A stretch of 40,259 bases of DNA, taken from assembly GCF_039822285.1 (NCBI RefSeq), contig NZ_JBAJEY010000008.1:1-40259 (forward strand). The letters are read 5' to 3'. The position numbers and the translations under genes were made by a program. This DNA is from Thiofaba sp039822285 (GTDB lineage Bacteria; Pseudomonadota; Gammaproteobacteria; Halothiobacillales; Halothiobacillaceae). The notes under the pieces were generated by a model. The model made no database searches. It saw only the letters and a list, made by a program, of their open reading frames with translations, and was not told where the DNA came from. Below, piece by piece: positions 9,621-17,287 of this stretch; the stretch's first letter is position 1, and every line of letters begins with the position of its first letter.

Positions 9621-10390
9621 TGGCAGGCCTGGCCGCCGCCCGCCCCGTGCCCCAGGCCCGGCCGCGGCGTCGCCTGCCGTGGGGGCTGATCGGTCGGCAT
9701 ACCCTGCACCTCGTGGTGCTGGGGGGGATGGTGGCGCTGCTGACCTGGGGCTGGCGCACGCTGCACGACCCGTGGACCTTCCCGATCCGGGTGGTGAAGG
9801 TGGATGGCGAGCTCAAACGTCTGCCGCCCATGGCTGTGCAGGCGGCGGTGGACAACCACCTCAACGGGATGAGCTTCTTCGGCCTGGACCTCGATGGCGT
9901 GCTGGAGGGGCTGGGGGGGCTGGCGTGGGTGCGTGACGCCCGGGTGCGCCGCGAGTGGCCGGACACCCTGCACCTGTGGGTGGAAGAGCACACCCCGCTG
10001 GCGTTGTGGCGCGGCGATGCGGTGTTGACCGCCGATGGCACGCTGATCTATCCGGACATGGGCGGCGAACTTTCCGGTCTGCCTGCCCTGAGTGGTCCGG
10101 ATGGGCGCGAACAGCGTCTGTGGGAGCGCTTCAAGGACTTACGCCAGCAGCTTGTGGCGGTCGGCCTCAAGCCGCAGGCCCTGCGGGAGGATCAGCGCGG
10201 CTCGCTGACCGTGGTGCTGGACAATGGCACAGCGATCCGCATGGGACGGGTGGATACCGAGGAGCGCCTGCGTCGCTTCCTCGAGGTGTACGACAAGACC
10301 CTCGCACCGAGAATCGACGAGGTGGCCGAGGTCGATCTGCGCTATGCGCATGGATTCAGTGTCCGCTGGAAGACCTCTTCCGGCGGTTAG
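9620..10390 (+). CDS. ftsQ: cell division protein FtsQ
   Basis: Single-pass inner-membrane divisome protein that bridges early and late division proteins through FtsB and FtsL. It has 256 residues. A basic cytoplasmic tail (ARPVPQARPRRRLP) is followed by one membrane segment at about residues 30-50. The periplasmic POTRA domain starts with the VVKVDGELKRLPP block, and the FtsQ domain includes WVRDARVRREWPDTL and the LWVEEHTPLALW strand. The start shares a base with the ddl stop. The sequence is less conserved than its neighbours, but position and architecture agree. Confidence 0.95.
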   Translation: MAGLAAARPVPQARPRRRLPWGLIGRHTLHLVVLGGMVALLTWGWRTLHDPWTFPIRVVKVDGELKRLPPMAVQAAVDNHLNGMSFFGLDLDGVLEGLGGLAWVRDARVRREWPDTLHLWVEEHTPLALWRGDAVLTADGTLIYPDMGGELSGLPALSGPDGREQRLWERFKDLRQQLVAVGLKPQALREDQRGSLTVVLDNGTAIRMGRVDTEERLRRFLEVYDKTLAPRIDEVAEVDLRYAHGFSVRWKTSSGG

Positions 10391-10416
10391 GTTCAACGAG
10401 TTAAGGGCGTTTTTGC

Positions 10417-11646
10417 ATGTCCAAGAAAACCGACAAGAACCTCGTGGTGGGGCTCGATATCGGCACTTCCAAGGTGGTTGCCATCGTCGGCGAGGTGGGG
10501 AGCGACGGTGCGATCGAGGTCATTGGCCTCGGTCAGAGCGCCTCGCGCGGGCTCAAACGCGGGGTGGTGGTGGACATCGAATCCACCGTGCAGTCCATCC
10601 AGCGCGCGGTGAGTGAGGCGGAGCTGATGGCCGACTGCCAGATCCATGCCGTGCGCGCGGGGATCGCGGGCAGCCATGTGCAGAGCCGCAACTCGCACGG
10701 CATCGTCGCGATCAAGGAGCAGGAGGTCACTCAGGACGATGTGGACCGCGCCATCGACGCGGCACGCGCCATTGCCCTGCCCGCCGACCAGCAGATCATC
10801 CACGTGCTGCCGCAGGAATTCATCATCGATGGCCAGGAGGGTATCCGCCAGCCGATCGGCATGTCCGGCGTGCGCCTGGAGGTGAAGGTGCACCTGGTCA
10901 CCGGCGCGGTCAGCGCGGCGCAGAACATCAGCAAGTGCATCGAGCGCTGTGGCCTGCGGGTGGACGAGATGATCCTCGAACAGCTCGCCAGCGCCGACGC
11001 GGTGCTGCATGACGACGAGCGCCAGCTGGGGGTCTGCCTGGTGGACATCGGTGGCGGCACGACCGACATGGCGGTGTTCCTCGATGGGGCCATCCGCCAT
11101 ACCGCGGTGATCCCGATCGCGGGTGACCAGGTCACCAACGACATCGCCGTCGGCCTGCGCACGCCGACCCAGTTCGCCGAGAAGATCAAGCTTGAGCACG
11201 CTGCCCTGGGGCACGACCCTTCCGGCAGCGAGTTCATCGAGGTGCCGAGCGTGGGCGACCGCCCGGCGCGACGCCTCTCGCGCAACAGCCTGGGCGAGAT
11301 CGTCGAGGCGCGCTACGAGGAGATCCTCATGCACGTGCGCGAGGAGCTCCGCCGCAGCGGCTTCGAGGAGCGCGTCACCGCGGGCGTGGTGCTCACGGGG
11401 GGCTGTGCGCTGATGGATGGGGCGGTGGAATTGGCCGAGGAGATCCTGCACATGCCGGTTCGCTTAGGTGTTCCGCAGCGGGTGTCGGGCATGAAGGATG
11501 TGGCGCGCAATCCGATGCATGCCACGGGGGTGGGTTTGCTGCTGTTTGGTCAGGGGGGCGTCCGTCCTTCGACCGTACGGCGCCAGCCAGCTTCAGGCGC
11601 CTCCACGTGGGAGCGCATGAAGAGCTGGTTCCAGGGCAATTTCTGA
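10417..11646 (+). CDS. ftsA: cell division protein FtsA
   Basis: Actin-like cytoplasmic ATPase that anchors FtsZ filaments to the inner membrane. It has 409 residues, close to E. coli FtsA. Phosphate-binding loops are visible as GLDIGTSKVVAIVG near the N-terminus and LVDIGGGTTDMAV mid-protein; the adenosine region is VVLTGGCALMDG. The last residues, WERMKSWFQGNF, form the expected amphipathic membrane-targeting helix. It is separated from ftsQ by 26 bases and from ftsZ by about 58, so some independent initiation of ftsZ is possible. Confidence 0.97.
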   Translation: MSKKTDKNLVVGLDIGTSKVVAIVGEVGSDGAIEVIGLGQSASRGLKRGVVVDIESTVQSIQRAVSEAELMADCQIHAVRAGIAGSHVQSRNSHGIVAIKEQEVTQDDVDRAIDAARAIALPADQQIIHVLPQEFIIDGQEGIRQPIGMSGVRLEVKVHLVTGAVSAAQNISKCIERCGLRVDEMILEQLASADAVLHDDERQLGVCLVDIGGGTTDMAVFLDGAIRHTAVIPIAGDQVTNDIAVGLRTPTQFAEKIKLEHAALGHDPSGSEFIEVPSVGDRPARRLSRNSLGEIVEARYEEILMHVREELRRSGFEERVTAGVVLTGGCALMDGAVELAEEILHMPVRLGVPQRVSGMKDVARNPMHATGVGLLLFGQGGVRPSTVRRQPASGASTWERMKSWFQGNF

Positions 11647-11704
11647 CAACGGTTTCTGGTTTGGTTTTTTTGACCTTCGGGGCAGAGAAAAGGGGGAAGT
11701 GGAG

Positions 11705-12823
11705 ATGAACATGTTTGAACTGGTCGATTCGTATTCCGACAGCGCCAACATCAAGGTGGTCGGCGTCGGCGGTGGCGGTGGCAACGCCGTGGCGCACATG
11801 CTGCAGACCGCCATCGAGGGGGTGGACTTCATCTGCGCGAACACCGACGTGCAGGCGCTGAAGAAGTCGCAGGCCCGCGTGCAGCTGCAGATCGGCGCCA
11901 ACATCACCAAGGGCCTGGGCGCGGGAGCCAACCCGGAGCTTGGCCGTCAGGCCGCGCTGGAGGATCGTGACCGCATCCAGGAGGTGCTCTCCGGCGCCGA
12001 CATGGTGTTCATCACCACCGGCATGGGTGGTGGCACCGGCACCGGTGCGGCCCCGGTGATCGCGCAGATCGCCAAGGACATGGGCATCCTCACCGTGGCG
12101 GTGGTCACCAAGCCCTTCCCGTTCGAGGGCAAGCGCCGCATGGAGCAGGCCATGCAGGGCATCCGCGAACTGGAGAAGCAGGTGGACTCGCTGATCGTCA
12201 TCCCGAACGAGAAGCTGCTCGCGGTGATGGGCAAGTCGGCCTCGCTGATGGATGCCTTCAACGCCGCCAATGACGTGCTCTACTCCGCGGTGCAGGGCAT
12301 CTCCGAGCTGATCACCCGTCCGGGACTGATCAACGTGGACTTTGCCGACGTGCGCACCGTGATGGAGAGCATGGGCACGGCGATGATGGGCACCGGCTCG
12401 GCCAGCGGCGAGAACCGTGCCCGCGAGGCTGCCGAGGCCGCCATCCACAGCCCGTTCCTGGAGGACATCGAACTGATGGGCGCGCGCGGCATCCTGGTCA
12501 ACGTCACCGCCGGCCCCGACCTCACCATCGGCGACTACAACGAGATCGGCGAGATCATCCGCGAGATGGCCGCCGAGGACGCCAACGTCAAGATCGGCAC
12601 CGCGATCGACATGGACATGGCCGGCGAGATCCGCGTCACCGTCGTGGCCACCGGCCTCAACGCCAAGCAGGCGGCCCAGGGCGAGCGGCCGCGCGTGGTG
12701 GTCAACAACGAGGGCCGTGCCCAGCTGCGCGCCGAGCCGGTCGCCGCCCCCATGGTAGGTAACACCGCGCTCAACCTGGATCTGGTCGACATCCCGGCCT
12801 TCCTGCGTCGCCAGGCCGACTGA
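11705..12823 (+). CDS. ftsZ: cell division protein FtsZ
   Basis: Tubulin-like GTPase that forms the cytokinetic Z-ring. The early loop VGVGGGGGNAVAHM, the tubulin signature GGGTGTGAAPVIAQ and the T7-loop region NVDFADVRTVM are all present. The C-terminal peptide LDLVDIPAFLRRQAD is the conserved tail that binds FtsA and ZipA, reached by a short linker. Start choice: GTG at 11699, ATG at 11705 and ATG at 11711 are in frame. ATG 11711 gives the family-typical MFELVD and has GGAG six bases upstream; ATG 11705 has AGGGGG eight bases upstream. Either is possible. A strong terminator follows, closing the cluster. Confidence 0.97.
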   Translation: MNMFELVDSYSDSANIKVVGVGGGGGNAVAHMLQTAIEGVDFICANTDVQALKKSQARVQLQIGANITKGLGAGANPELGRQAALEDRDRIQEVLSGADMVFITTGMGGGTGTGAAPVIAQIAKDMGILTVAVVTKPFPFEGKRRMEQAMQGIRELEKQVDSLIVIPNEKLLAVMGKSASLMDAFNAANDVLYSAVQGISELITRPGLINVDFADVRTVMESMGTAMMGTGSASGENRAREAAEAAIHSPFLEDIELMGARGILVNVTAGPDLTIGDYNEIGEIIREMAAEDANVKIGTAIDMDMAGEIRVTVVATGLNAKQAAQGERPRVVVNNEGRAQLRAEPVAAPMVGNTALNLDLVDIPAFLRRQAD

Positions 12824-12848
12824 CCCTTCAGCCAGCCAACACATCCTC

Positions 12849-12872
12849 AAGGGGCCTGCGGGCCCCTTTGTC
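12849..12872 (+). terminator. intrinsic terminator after ftsZ
   Basis: Perfect 8-bp stem AAGGGGCC/GGCCCCTT with a TGCG loop, followed by TGTCTT. It lies 25 bases after the ftsZ stop and 31 bases before the end of the convergent nadC, so it should end the cell-wall/division transcript. Confidence 0.8.
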
Positions 12873-12899
12873 TTGGGAGCGTCCCGCGCTGCTTGCCGC

Positions 12900-13739
12900 T
12901 CAAAGCCCGTCGAAACGCATCGACAGATCGATGGCCTGGATGTCCTTGGTCAGGCTGCCGATGGAGATGAAGTCGACGCCGGTTTCGGCGATGGCGCGCA
13001 CGGTCTCCAGGGTCACTCCACCCGAGGCCTCCAGTTCGGCGCGGCCGGCGGTCAGGCTGACGGCCGCGCGCAATGTGTCGAGGTCGAAGTTGTCGAGCAG
13101 AATGCGCGGCACGCCGGCCATTAGCGCCTCCTCCAGCTGCTCCAGGTTCTCCACTTCCACCTCGATGGGCACGCCCGGACTCTGGTGGCGGGCATGGACC
13201 ACGGCGGGGGTGATGCCGCCGGCTGCGGCAATGTGGTTCTCCTTGATCAGGATGGCGTCAAAAAGCCCCATGCGGTGGTTCCAGCCGCCGCCGCAGGTCA
13301 CGGCGTACTTTTGCGCCTGACGCAGGCCCGGCAGGGTCTTGCGCGTGTCGAGGATGCGCGCGCGGGTACCATGCACGGCGCGGACGAACTTGTGTGTGCG
13401 GGTGGCGGTGGCGGACAGGGTCTGGATGAAGTTCAGCGCCGCGCGCTCTCCGCTGAGGATGCCGCGTGCAGGGCCGTGCAGGGTGCAGAGCAGGGCGCCT
13501 GGGGCGAGGTGGTCGCCATCGGCCGCCGCCCAGCGTACCTCGATGCGGGGGTCGACCTGGCGGAACACTTCGTCGAACCAGGCCGCTCCGGCCAGATGCA
13601 TATGCTCGCGGGTGATCACGCGCGCCTCGGCGAACACCGTTTCCGGGACCAGCTGGGCAGACAGGTCGCCGCTGCCGATGTCCTCCTCGAGGGCGCGGGT
13701 GACGTCCTGACGGATAATCTGGGCGGATGGCAGGTTCAT
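12900..13739 (-). CDS. nadC: nicotinate-nucleotide pyrophosphorylase, carboxylating (quinolinate phosphoribosyltransferase)
   Basis: Cytoplasmic enzyme of de novo NAD synthesis: quinolinate plus PRPP gives nicotinate mononucleotide and CO2. The protein has 279 residues. The N-terminus is MNLPSAQIIRQDVTRALEED. Family blocks seen are EDIGSGDLSA, ERAALNFIQTLSATAT, RILDTRKTLPGLR, the GGGWNHRMGL loop, LIKENHI, VEVENLEQ and EASGGVTLE. The ATG at 13739 has AAGGAGA upstream; the open frame runs 47 codons further back into hairpin DNA with no family similarity, so it is not used. The gene is monocistronic and faces ftsZ, where many relatives carry lpxC. Confidence 0.96.
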   Translation of the reverse strand: MNLPSAQIIRQDVTRALEEDIGSGDLSAQLVPETVFAEARVITREHMHLAGAAWFDEVFRQVDPRIEVRWAAADGDHLAPGALLCTLHGPARGILSGERAALNFIQTLSATATRTHKFVRAVHGTRARILDTRKTLPGLRQAQKYAVTCGGGWNHRMGLFDAILIKENHIAAAGGITPAVVHARHQSPGVPIEVEVENLEQLEEALMAGVPRILLDNFDLDTLRAAVSLTAGRAELEASGGVTLETVRAIAETGVDFISIGSLTKDIQAIDLSMRFDGL

Positions 13740-13791
13740 GGCGGTTCTCCTTGGCTGTCGGGACAATGGTAGCGCCCGGGGGGCTGCGACC

Positions 13792-13960
13792 CTAGCAGGT
13801 TGTTGAAAAAGGGCTTCCTGCCCTTTTTCAACTCGCCCCGTCGCGGCGCATGTCCGCGACGGTCTCCGCAGATCAATCACTTAGAGTGATTGATCTGCGT
13901 GCAAGCCTTCCATGGCTTGTGTTAACAGGCCGTTGAAAGACTTTTTCAACGGCCTGCTAG
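13792..13960. mobile_element. MITE-like 169-bp hairpin element with terminal inverted repeats
   Basis: The ends are 20-base inverted repeats with 18 identities: CTAGCAGGTT then GTTGAAAAAG on the left, and on the right the complement with CC in place of TT. CTAG stands at both outer ends; as a palindrome it could be repeat end or target duplication. Inside are five consecutive hairpins: GTTGAAAAAGGGC paired with its complement (13802-13832, 13 bp, loop TTCCT); CCGTCGCGG (13838-13862, 9 bp); GCAGATCAATCACT (13868-13898, 14 bp, loop TAG); CAAGCC (13902-13919, 6 bp); CAGGCCGTTGAAA (13926-13956, 13 bp, loop GACTT). There is no ORF of its own. It fills most of the nadC-phoB gap. The mobile origin is inferred from structure; a folded regulatory RNA is the alternative. 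Confidence 0.6.
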
Positions 13961-13961
13961 C

Positions 13962-13979
13962 CTGTCATGTAAGTGTCAC
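13962..13979 (+). promoter_or_regulatory. Pho box upstream of phoB
   Basis: CTGTCATGTAAGTGTCAC matches the PhoB consensus CTGTCATAWAWCTGTCAY at 16 of 18 positions. Ten bases downstream is TAAAAA (13990-13995), a fair -10 at the spacing seen in E. coli pho promoters. It lies 49 bases before the phoB start, so autoregulation by PhoB is expected. Confidence 0.8.
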
Positions 13980-14028
13980 GCTATTGTCGTAAAAACAGCG
14001 CGCAATATGACATCGCTGTGAGGTCACC

Positions 14029-14721
14029 ATGTCCGGCAAGACCATTCTGATCGTTGAAGACGAGAAGCCCATCCGCGAGATGGTGAGCTTCGCCCTTGGC
14101 CGGGCGGGCTACACCCTGGTGGAGGCCGGCGACATCGCCGAGGCCTTCGAGTGTCTGGCCCGTCAGGTTCCGGACCTGATCCTGCTCGACTGGATGCTGC
14201 CGGGCGCGAGCGGTTTGGAACTGGCCCGCCGGCTGAAGAAGGACGAGCTCACCCGTGATGTACCGATCATCATGCTCACCGCCCGCGGAGAGGAAGAGGA
14301 CAAGGTCACCGGGCTCGAAGCCGGCGCCGACGATTACATCACCAAGCCCTTCTCCCCGCGCGAGCTGCAGGCGCGCATCAAGGCTGTCCTGCGGCGCGCG
14401 ACGCCGGAAGGTGAGAGCACGGTGATCCGGGTCGACGGGCTGGAGCTGGATGCCGGCGGGCACCGGGTCACGGCCCAGGGGCAGTCGCTGGAGATGGGGC
14501 CGACCGAGTTCCGTTTGCTCGAGTTCTTCATGACCCATCCCGAGCGGGTTTACAGCCGTGGCCAGCTGCTCGACCGCGTGTGGGGGCGCAACAGCTTCGT
14601 CGAGGAGCGGACCGTGGACGTGCACATCCTGCGCCTGCGCAAGGCCCTCTCGCCGAGCGGGCATGACGCCATGATCCAGACCGTGCGCGGCGCGGGCTAC
14701 CGCTTCTCCAGCCGCGTCTGA
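14029..14721 (+). CDS. phoB: phosphate regulon response regulator PhoB
   Basis: OmpR-type response regulator that activates phosphate-starvation genes when phosphorylated by PhoR. It has 230 residues. The receiver domain (about 1-120) has the acidic pair VEDEK, the phospho-acceptor Asp54 in ILLDWMLPG, the switch threonine in IMLTARG and the lysine in ITKPFSPREL. The DNA-binding winged helix (about 130-230) includes GPTEFRLLEFFMTHPERVYSR and VDVHILRLRKAL (family-typical PhoB wording). A GAGGT ribosome site precedes the ATG. The TGA overlaps the phoR ATG as TGATG, and a Pho box lies upstream. Confidence 0.95.
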   Translation: MSGKTILIVEDEKPIREMVSFALGRAGYTLVEAGDIAEAFECLARQVPDLILLDWMLPGASGLELARRLKKDELTRDVPIIMLTARGEEEDKVTGLEAGADDYITKPFSPRELQARIKAVLRRATPEGESTVIRVDGLELDAGGHRVTAQGQSLEMGPTEFRLLEFFMTHPERVYSRGQLLDRVWGRNSFVEERTVDVHILRLRKALSPSGHDAMIQTVRGAGYRFSSRV

Positions 14722-16025
14722 TGCCGGGGGGCTTGCGCGCGGAAATCCTCCTGGTCGGGGCCCTGGCCGCCGTAGGGCTCGTTTTCGGCGTGTTGTCGGG
14801 GCATGTCTGGGCGGGGCTGAGCCTGGGCCTCGCGCTGGTCGTCATGCGCCTGTTGTGGGTGGTGGCGCGCCTGGCCCGCTGGCTGGAGCGGCCCGAGACC
14901 CCACCTAGCCGCTATGCCGGTGGTTGGCTGGCGGACCTCGGCCAGCGCCTGCGCCGCGCTCGCGCCGCCCAACGCCGGCGCGAGCGCCGCTGGTTGCGCC
15001 TGATCCGCGAATACCGCCGCGCTGCGGATGCCTTGCCGGATGCCGTGGTGGCCCTTGATGCGGACAACCGCATCCTCGGCTTCAATCCGCCCTCCCGCCA
15101 GCAGCTCGGCCTGCGCCAGCGCGACGTGGGCCTGCCCATCGACCACCTGATTCGCCAGCCGGCCTTCATTGACTACCTGCATAGCGAGGACTGGTTGCGC
15201 GATGTCGAGGTGCCGGCCAGCGATGATCCCGAGCGCGTCCTCAACATGCACATCTTCCCCTACGTGCAGGGGCGCCGGCTGCTGGTCGCGCGCGACGTGA
15301 CCCGCCTGCAGCGCCTGCAGGCGATGCGGCAGGACTTCGTCGCCAATGTCTCGCACGAGTTGCGCACCCCCTTGACCGTGCTGGCGGGGTACATCGAGAC
15401 CCTGCTCGATACAGGGGATGAGTTGCCTGACGAGTTGCTGCGCATCCTCGAGCACATGCACCTGCAGTCCGAGCGCATGCGGCGCATCGTCGAGGACCTG
15501 CTCCTGCTCTCGCGCCTGGAAACCACCTCGCCGAGCGAGGACCAATTCGAGCCGGTCAACGTGTCGGCGATGCTGGACTCCATCGCGGGCGTCGCCGAGC
15601 AGCTGAGCGCGGCAGAAAAACACCTCATCGTGCGCGAGATCGACCCCGCCCTTGGCATGCGCGGCATACCGCGCGAACTCGACAGCCTGTTCTCCAACCT
15701 GGTGTTCAACGCCGTCAAATACACCCCCGCGGCGGGGGTGATCAGCGTGCGCTGGTTTGCGGATGAGCGCGGTCTGGTGTTTGAGGTGCAGGATACGGGC
15801 ATCGGCATCGCCCCGCAGCACATCCCGCGCCTGACCGAGCGCTTCTACCGCGTTGACGTGGGGCGTTCGCGCGCGCGCGGCGGCACCGGGCTCGGACTCG
15901 CCATCGTCAAGCATGTCCTGTTGCGCCACCAGGGGCGGCTGGAGATCGAGAGCGCGCTCGGCAAGGGCAGTGTGTTCCGCTGCATTTTCCCGACCGCGCT
16001 GGCGAACTCCCGGGCCTTGTCATAA
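14721..16025 (+). CDS. phoR: phosphate regulon sensor histidine kinase PhoR
   Basis: Inner-membrane histidine kinase that phosphorylates PhoB when phosphate is scarce and dephosphorylates it when PstSCAB/PhoU signal plenty. It has 434 residues. Two close hydrophobic segments at about 8-50 form the membrane anchor, without a large periplasmic loop, as expected for PhoR. An Arg-rich linker and a PAS domain (about 95-195) follow. The phospho-acceptor His212 is in DFVANVSHELRTPLTVL, then the ATP-binding N box (LVFNAVKYTP), DTGIGI and GGTGLGLAIVKH. Its start is fused to the phoB stop. The stop codon lies inside the upstream half of the pstS Pho box. Confidence 0.95.
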   Translation: MPGGLRAEILLVGALAAVGLVFGVLSGHVWAGLSLGLALVVMRLLWVVARLARWLERPETPPSRYAGGWLADLGQRLRRARAAQRRRERRWLRLIREYRRAADALPDAVVALDADNRILGFNPPSRQQLGLRQRDVGLPIDHLIRQPAFIDYLHSEDWLRDVEVPASDDPERVLNMHIFPYVQGRRLLVARDVTRLQRLQAMRQDFVANVSHELRTPLTVLAGYIETLLDTGDELPDELLRILEHMHLQSERMRRIVEDLLLLSRLETTSPSEDQFEPVNVSAMLDSIAGVAEQLSAAEKHLIVREIDPALGMRGIPRELDSLFSNLVFNAVKYTPAAGVISVRWFADERGLVFEVQDTGIGIAPQHIPRLTERFYRVDVGRSRARGGTGLGLAIVKHVLLRHQGRLEIESALGKGSVFRCIFPTALANSRALS

Positions 16026-16045
16026 AACCTTCATGATTCCTTCAT
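16017..16045 (+). promoter_or_regulatory. three-repeat Pho box upstream of pstS
   Basis: Three heptamers at exact 11-base spacing: TTGTCAT (16017), CCTTCAT (16028) and CCTTCAT (16039), separated by AAAA and GATT. The first two together match the Pho consensus at 15 of 18 positions. A possible -10, TGGAAT, sits at 16045-16050, ten bases after the second repeat. The first repeat contains the phoR stop codon. Confidence 0.65.
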
Positions 16046-16157
16046 GGAATAGACACGCCCTGCCGCGAAGATGCCCCTCGAGCTTATGCTTCCCAAGGCC
16101 ATTTGATTGACCGGGCCGAGGCCGGGTCGACCAGCCAACCGAACTGAGGAATAGACC

Positions 16158-17201
16158 ATGACCATGTTTCGCATGACCCTGATTGCCGGCGCCGTGCTGG
16201 CAGCTGGTGCCGTTCAGGCCGCCGAGGTGACCACCATCAACGGTGCGGGTGCGACCTTCCCGTACCCGATCTATGCCAAGTGGGCCGAGGCCTACAACAA
16301 GGAAACCGGCGTCAAGCTGAACTATCAGTCCATCGGTTCCGGTGGTGGTGTCAAGCAGATCATTGCCAAGACCGTGGACTTTGGCGCCTCCGATGACGCG
16401 CTGTCGCCCGAGAAGCTGGCCGAGCACGGCATGACCCAGTTCCCGGCCGTTATGGGTGCCGTGGTTCCGGTGGTGAATCTGGCTGGTATTGAAGCCAACC
16501 AGCTGAAGATGGATCAGGAGGTGCTGGCCGATATCTATCTGGGCAAGATCACCAAGTGGAATGATCCGAAGATCGCCGCCCTCAACCCGGGCGTGGCTCT
16601 GCCGGACAAGCTGATCTCCGTGGTTCGTCGCTCCGATGGCTCGGGCACCACGGCGGTGTTTACCAACTACCTGGCCAAGATCAGCCCGGAGTGGAAGGAG
16701 AAGGTTGGCGAGGGTAAGGCCGTCAACTGGCCGGTCGGCATGGGTGGCAAGGGCAACGAGGGTGTTGCTTCTTACGTCAAGCAGATCGACGGCGCCATTG
16801 GCTATGTCGAGTCTGCCTACGCCAAGCAGAACAAGCTGGCCACCGTGCAGATGAAGAACAAGGCGGGCAATTACGTCAGCGTCAGCTCCAAGTCCACCGC
16901 TGCTGCCGCAGCCAGCGCTGACTGGAAGGGCGCTACCGACTTCTACCTGTGGCTGACCGATGCTCCGGGCGCAGATGCCTGGCCGATCGCCAACCAGACC
17001 AACATCCTGGTGTATAAGGAGCCGAATGACTGCGCCCGCACCGAGGCCGTGCTGAAGTTCTTCGACTGGTCCTGGAAGCATGGTGCCAAGATGGCGGAAG
17101 AGCTCGAATACGTGCCGCTGCCCAAGGAGCTGGTCGAGCAGGTCGAGGCGTCCTGGAAGGCCAACATCAAGTGTGAAGGCGTCGCCGCGATCATCAAGTA
17201 A
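16158..17201 (+). CDS. pstS: periplasmic phosphate-binding protein PstS
   Basis: Substrate-binding protein that delivers phosphate to the PstCA permease. It has 347 residues. The N-terminal signal peptide (about residues 1-21, hydrophobic LIAGAVLAAGAVQA) ends at an AEV junction typical of signal peptidase I. The mature protein begins with INGAGATFPYPIYAKW; YQSIGSGGGVKQI and RRSDGSGTTAVF are the conserved phosphate-binding loops. GAGGAA lies eight bases before the ATG. Codons ending in T (ggt, gtt) are more frequent than in the neighbours, which may reflect high expression. It is preceded by a Pho box and followed by a hairpin that separates it from pstC. Confidence 0.96.
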   Translation: MTMFRMTLIAGAVLAAGAVQAAEVTTINGAGATFPYPIYAKWAEAYNKETGVKLNYQSIGSGGGVKQIIAKTVDFGASDDALSPEKLAEHGMTQFPAVMGAVVPVVNLAGIEANQLKMDQEVLADIYLGKITKWNDPKIAALNPGVALPDKLISVVRRSDGSGTTAVFTNYLAKISPEWKEKVGEGKAVNWPVGMGGKGNEGVASYVKQIDGAIGYVESAYAKQNKLATVQMKNKAGNYVSVSSKSTAAAAASADWKGATDFYLWLTDAPGADAWPIANQTNILVYKEPNDCARTEAVLKFFDWSWKHGAKMAEELEYVPLPKELVEQVEASWKANIKCEGVAAIIK

Positions 17202-17238
17202 GGATGTTACAATCCGCGCCCATGGACGGGCGCAGTCC

Positions 17239-17270
17239 GGGGTTCAGGCATCCCTGAACCCCTTCTTATT
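17239..17270 (+). terminator. hairpin between pstS and pstC (attenuator or mRNA stabiliser)
   Basis: Perfect 10-bp stem GGGGTTCAGG/CCTGAACCCC with a 4-base loop, followed by TTCTTATTT. It lies 37 bases after the pstS stop and 17 bases before pstC. It could partially terminate transcription or protect the pstS message, giving more binding protein than permease. Confidence 0.65.
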
Positions 17271-17287
17271 TCAGAGGCCTGCGAGCC

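Noticed and set aside
13868..13898. ATCAATCAC...GTGATTGAT palindrome as an FNR/Anr site
   Set aside because: The half-sites and spacing do not match TTGAT-N4-ATCAA; it is one of the stems of the hairpin element.
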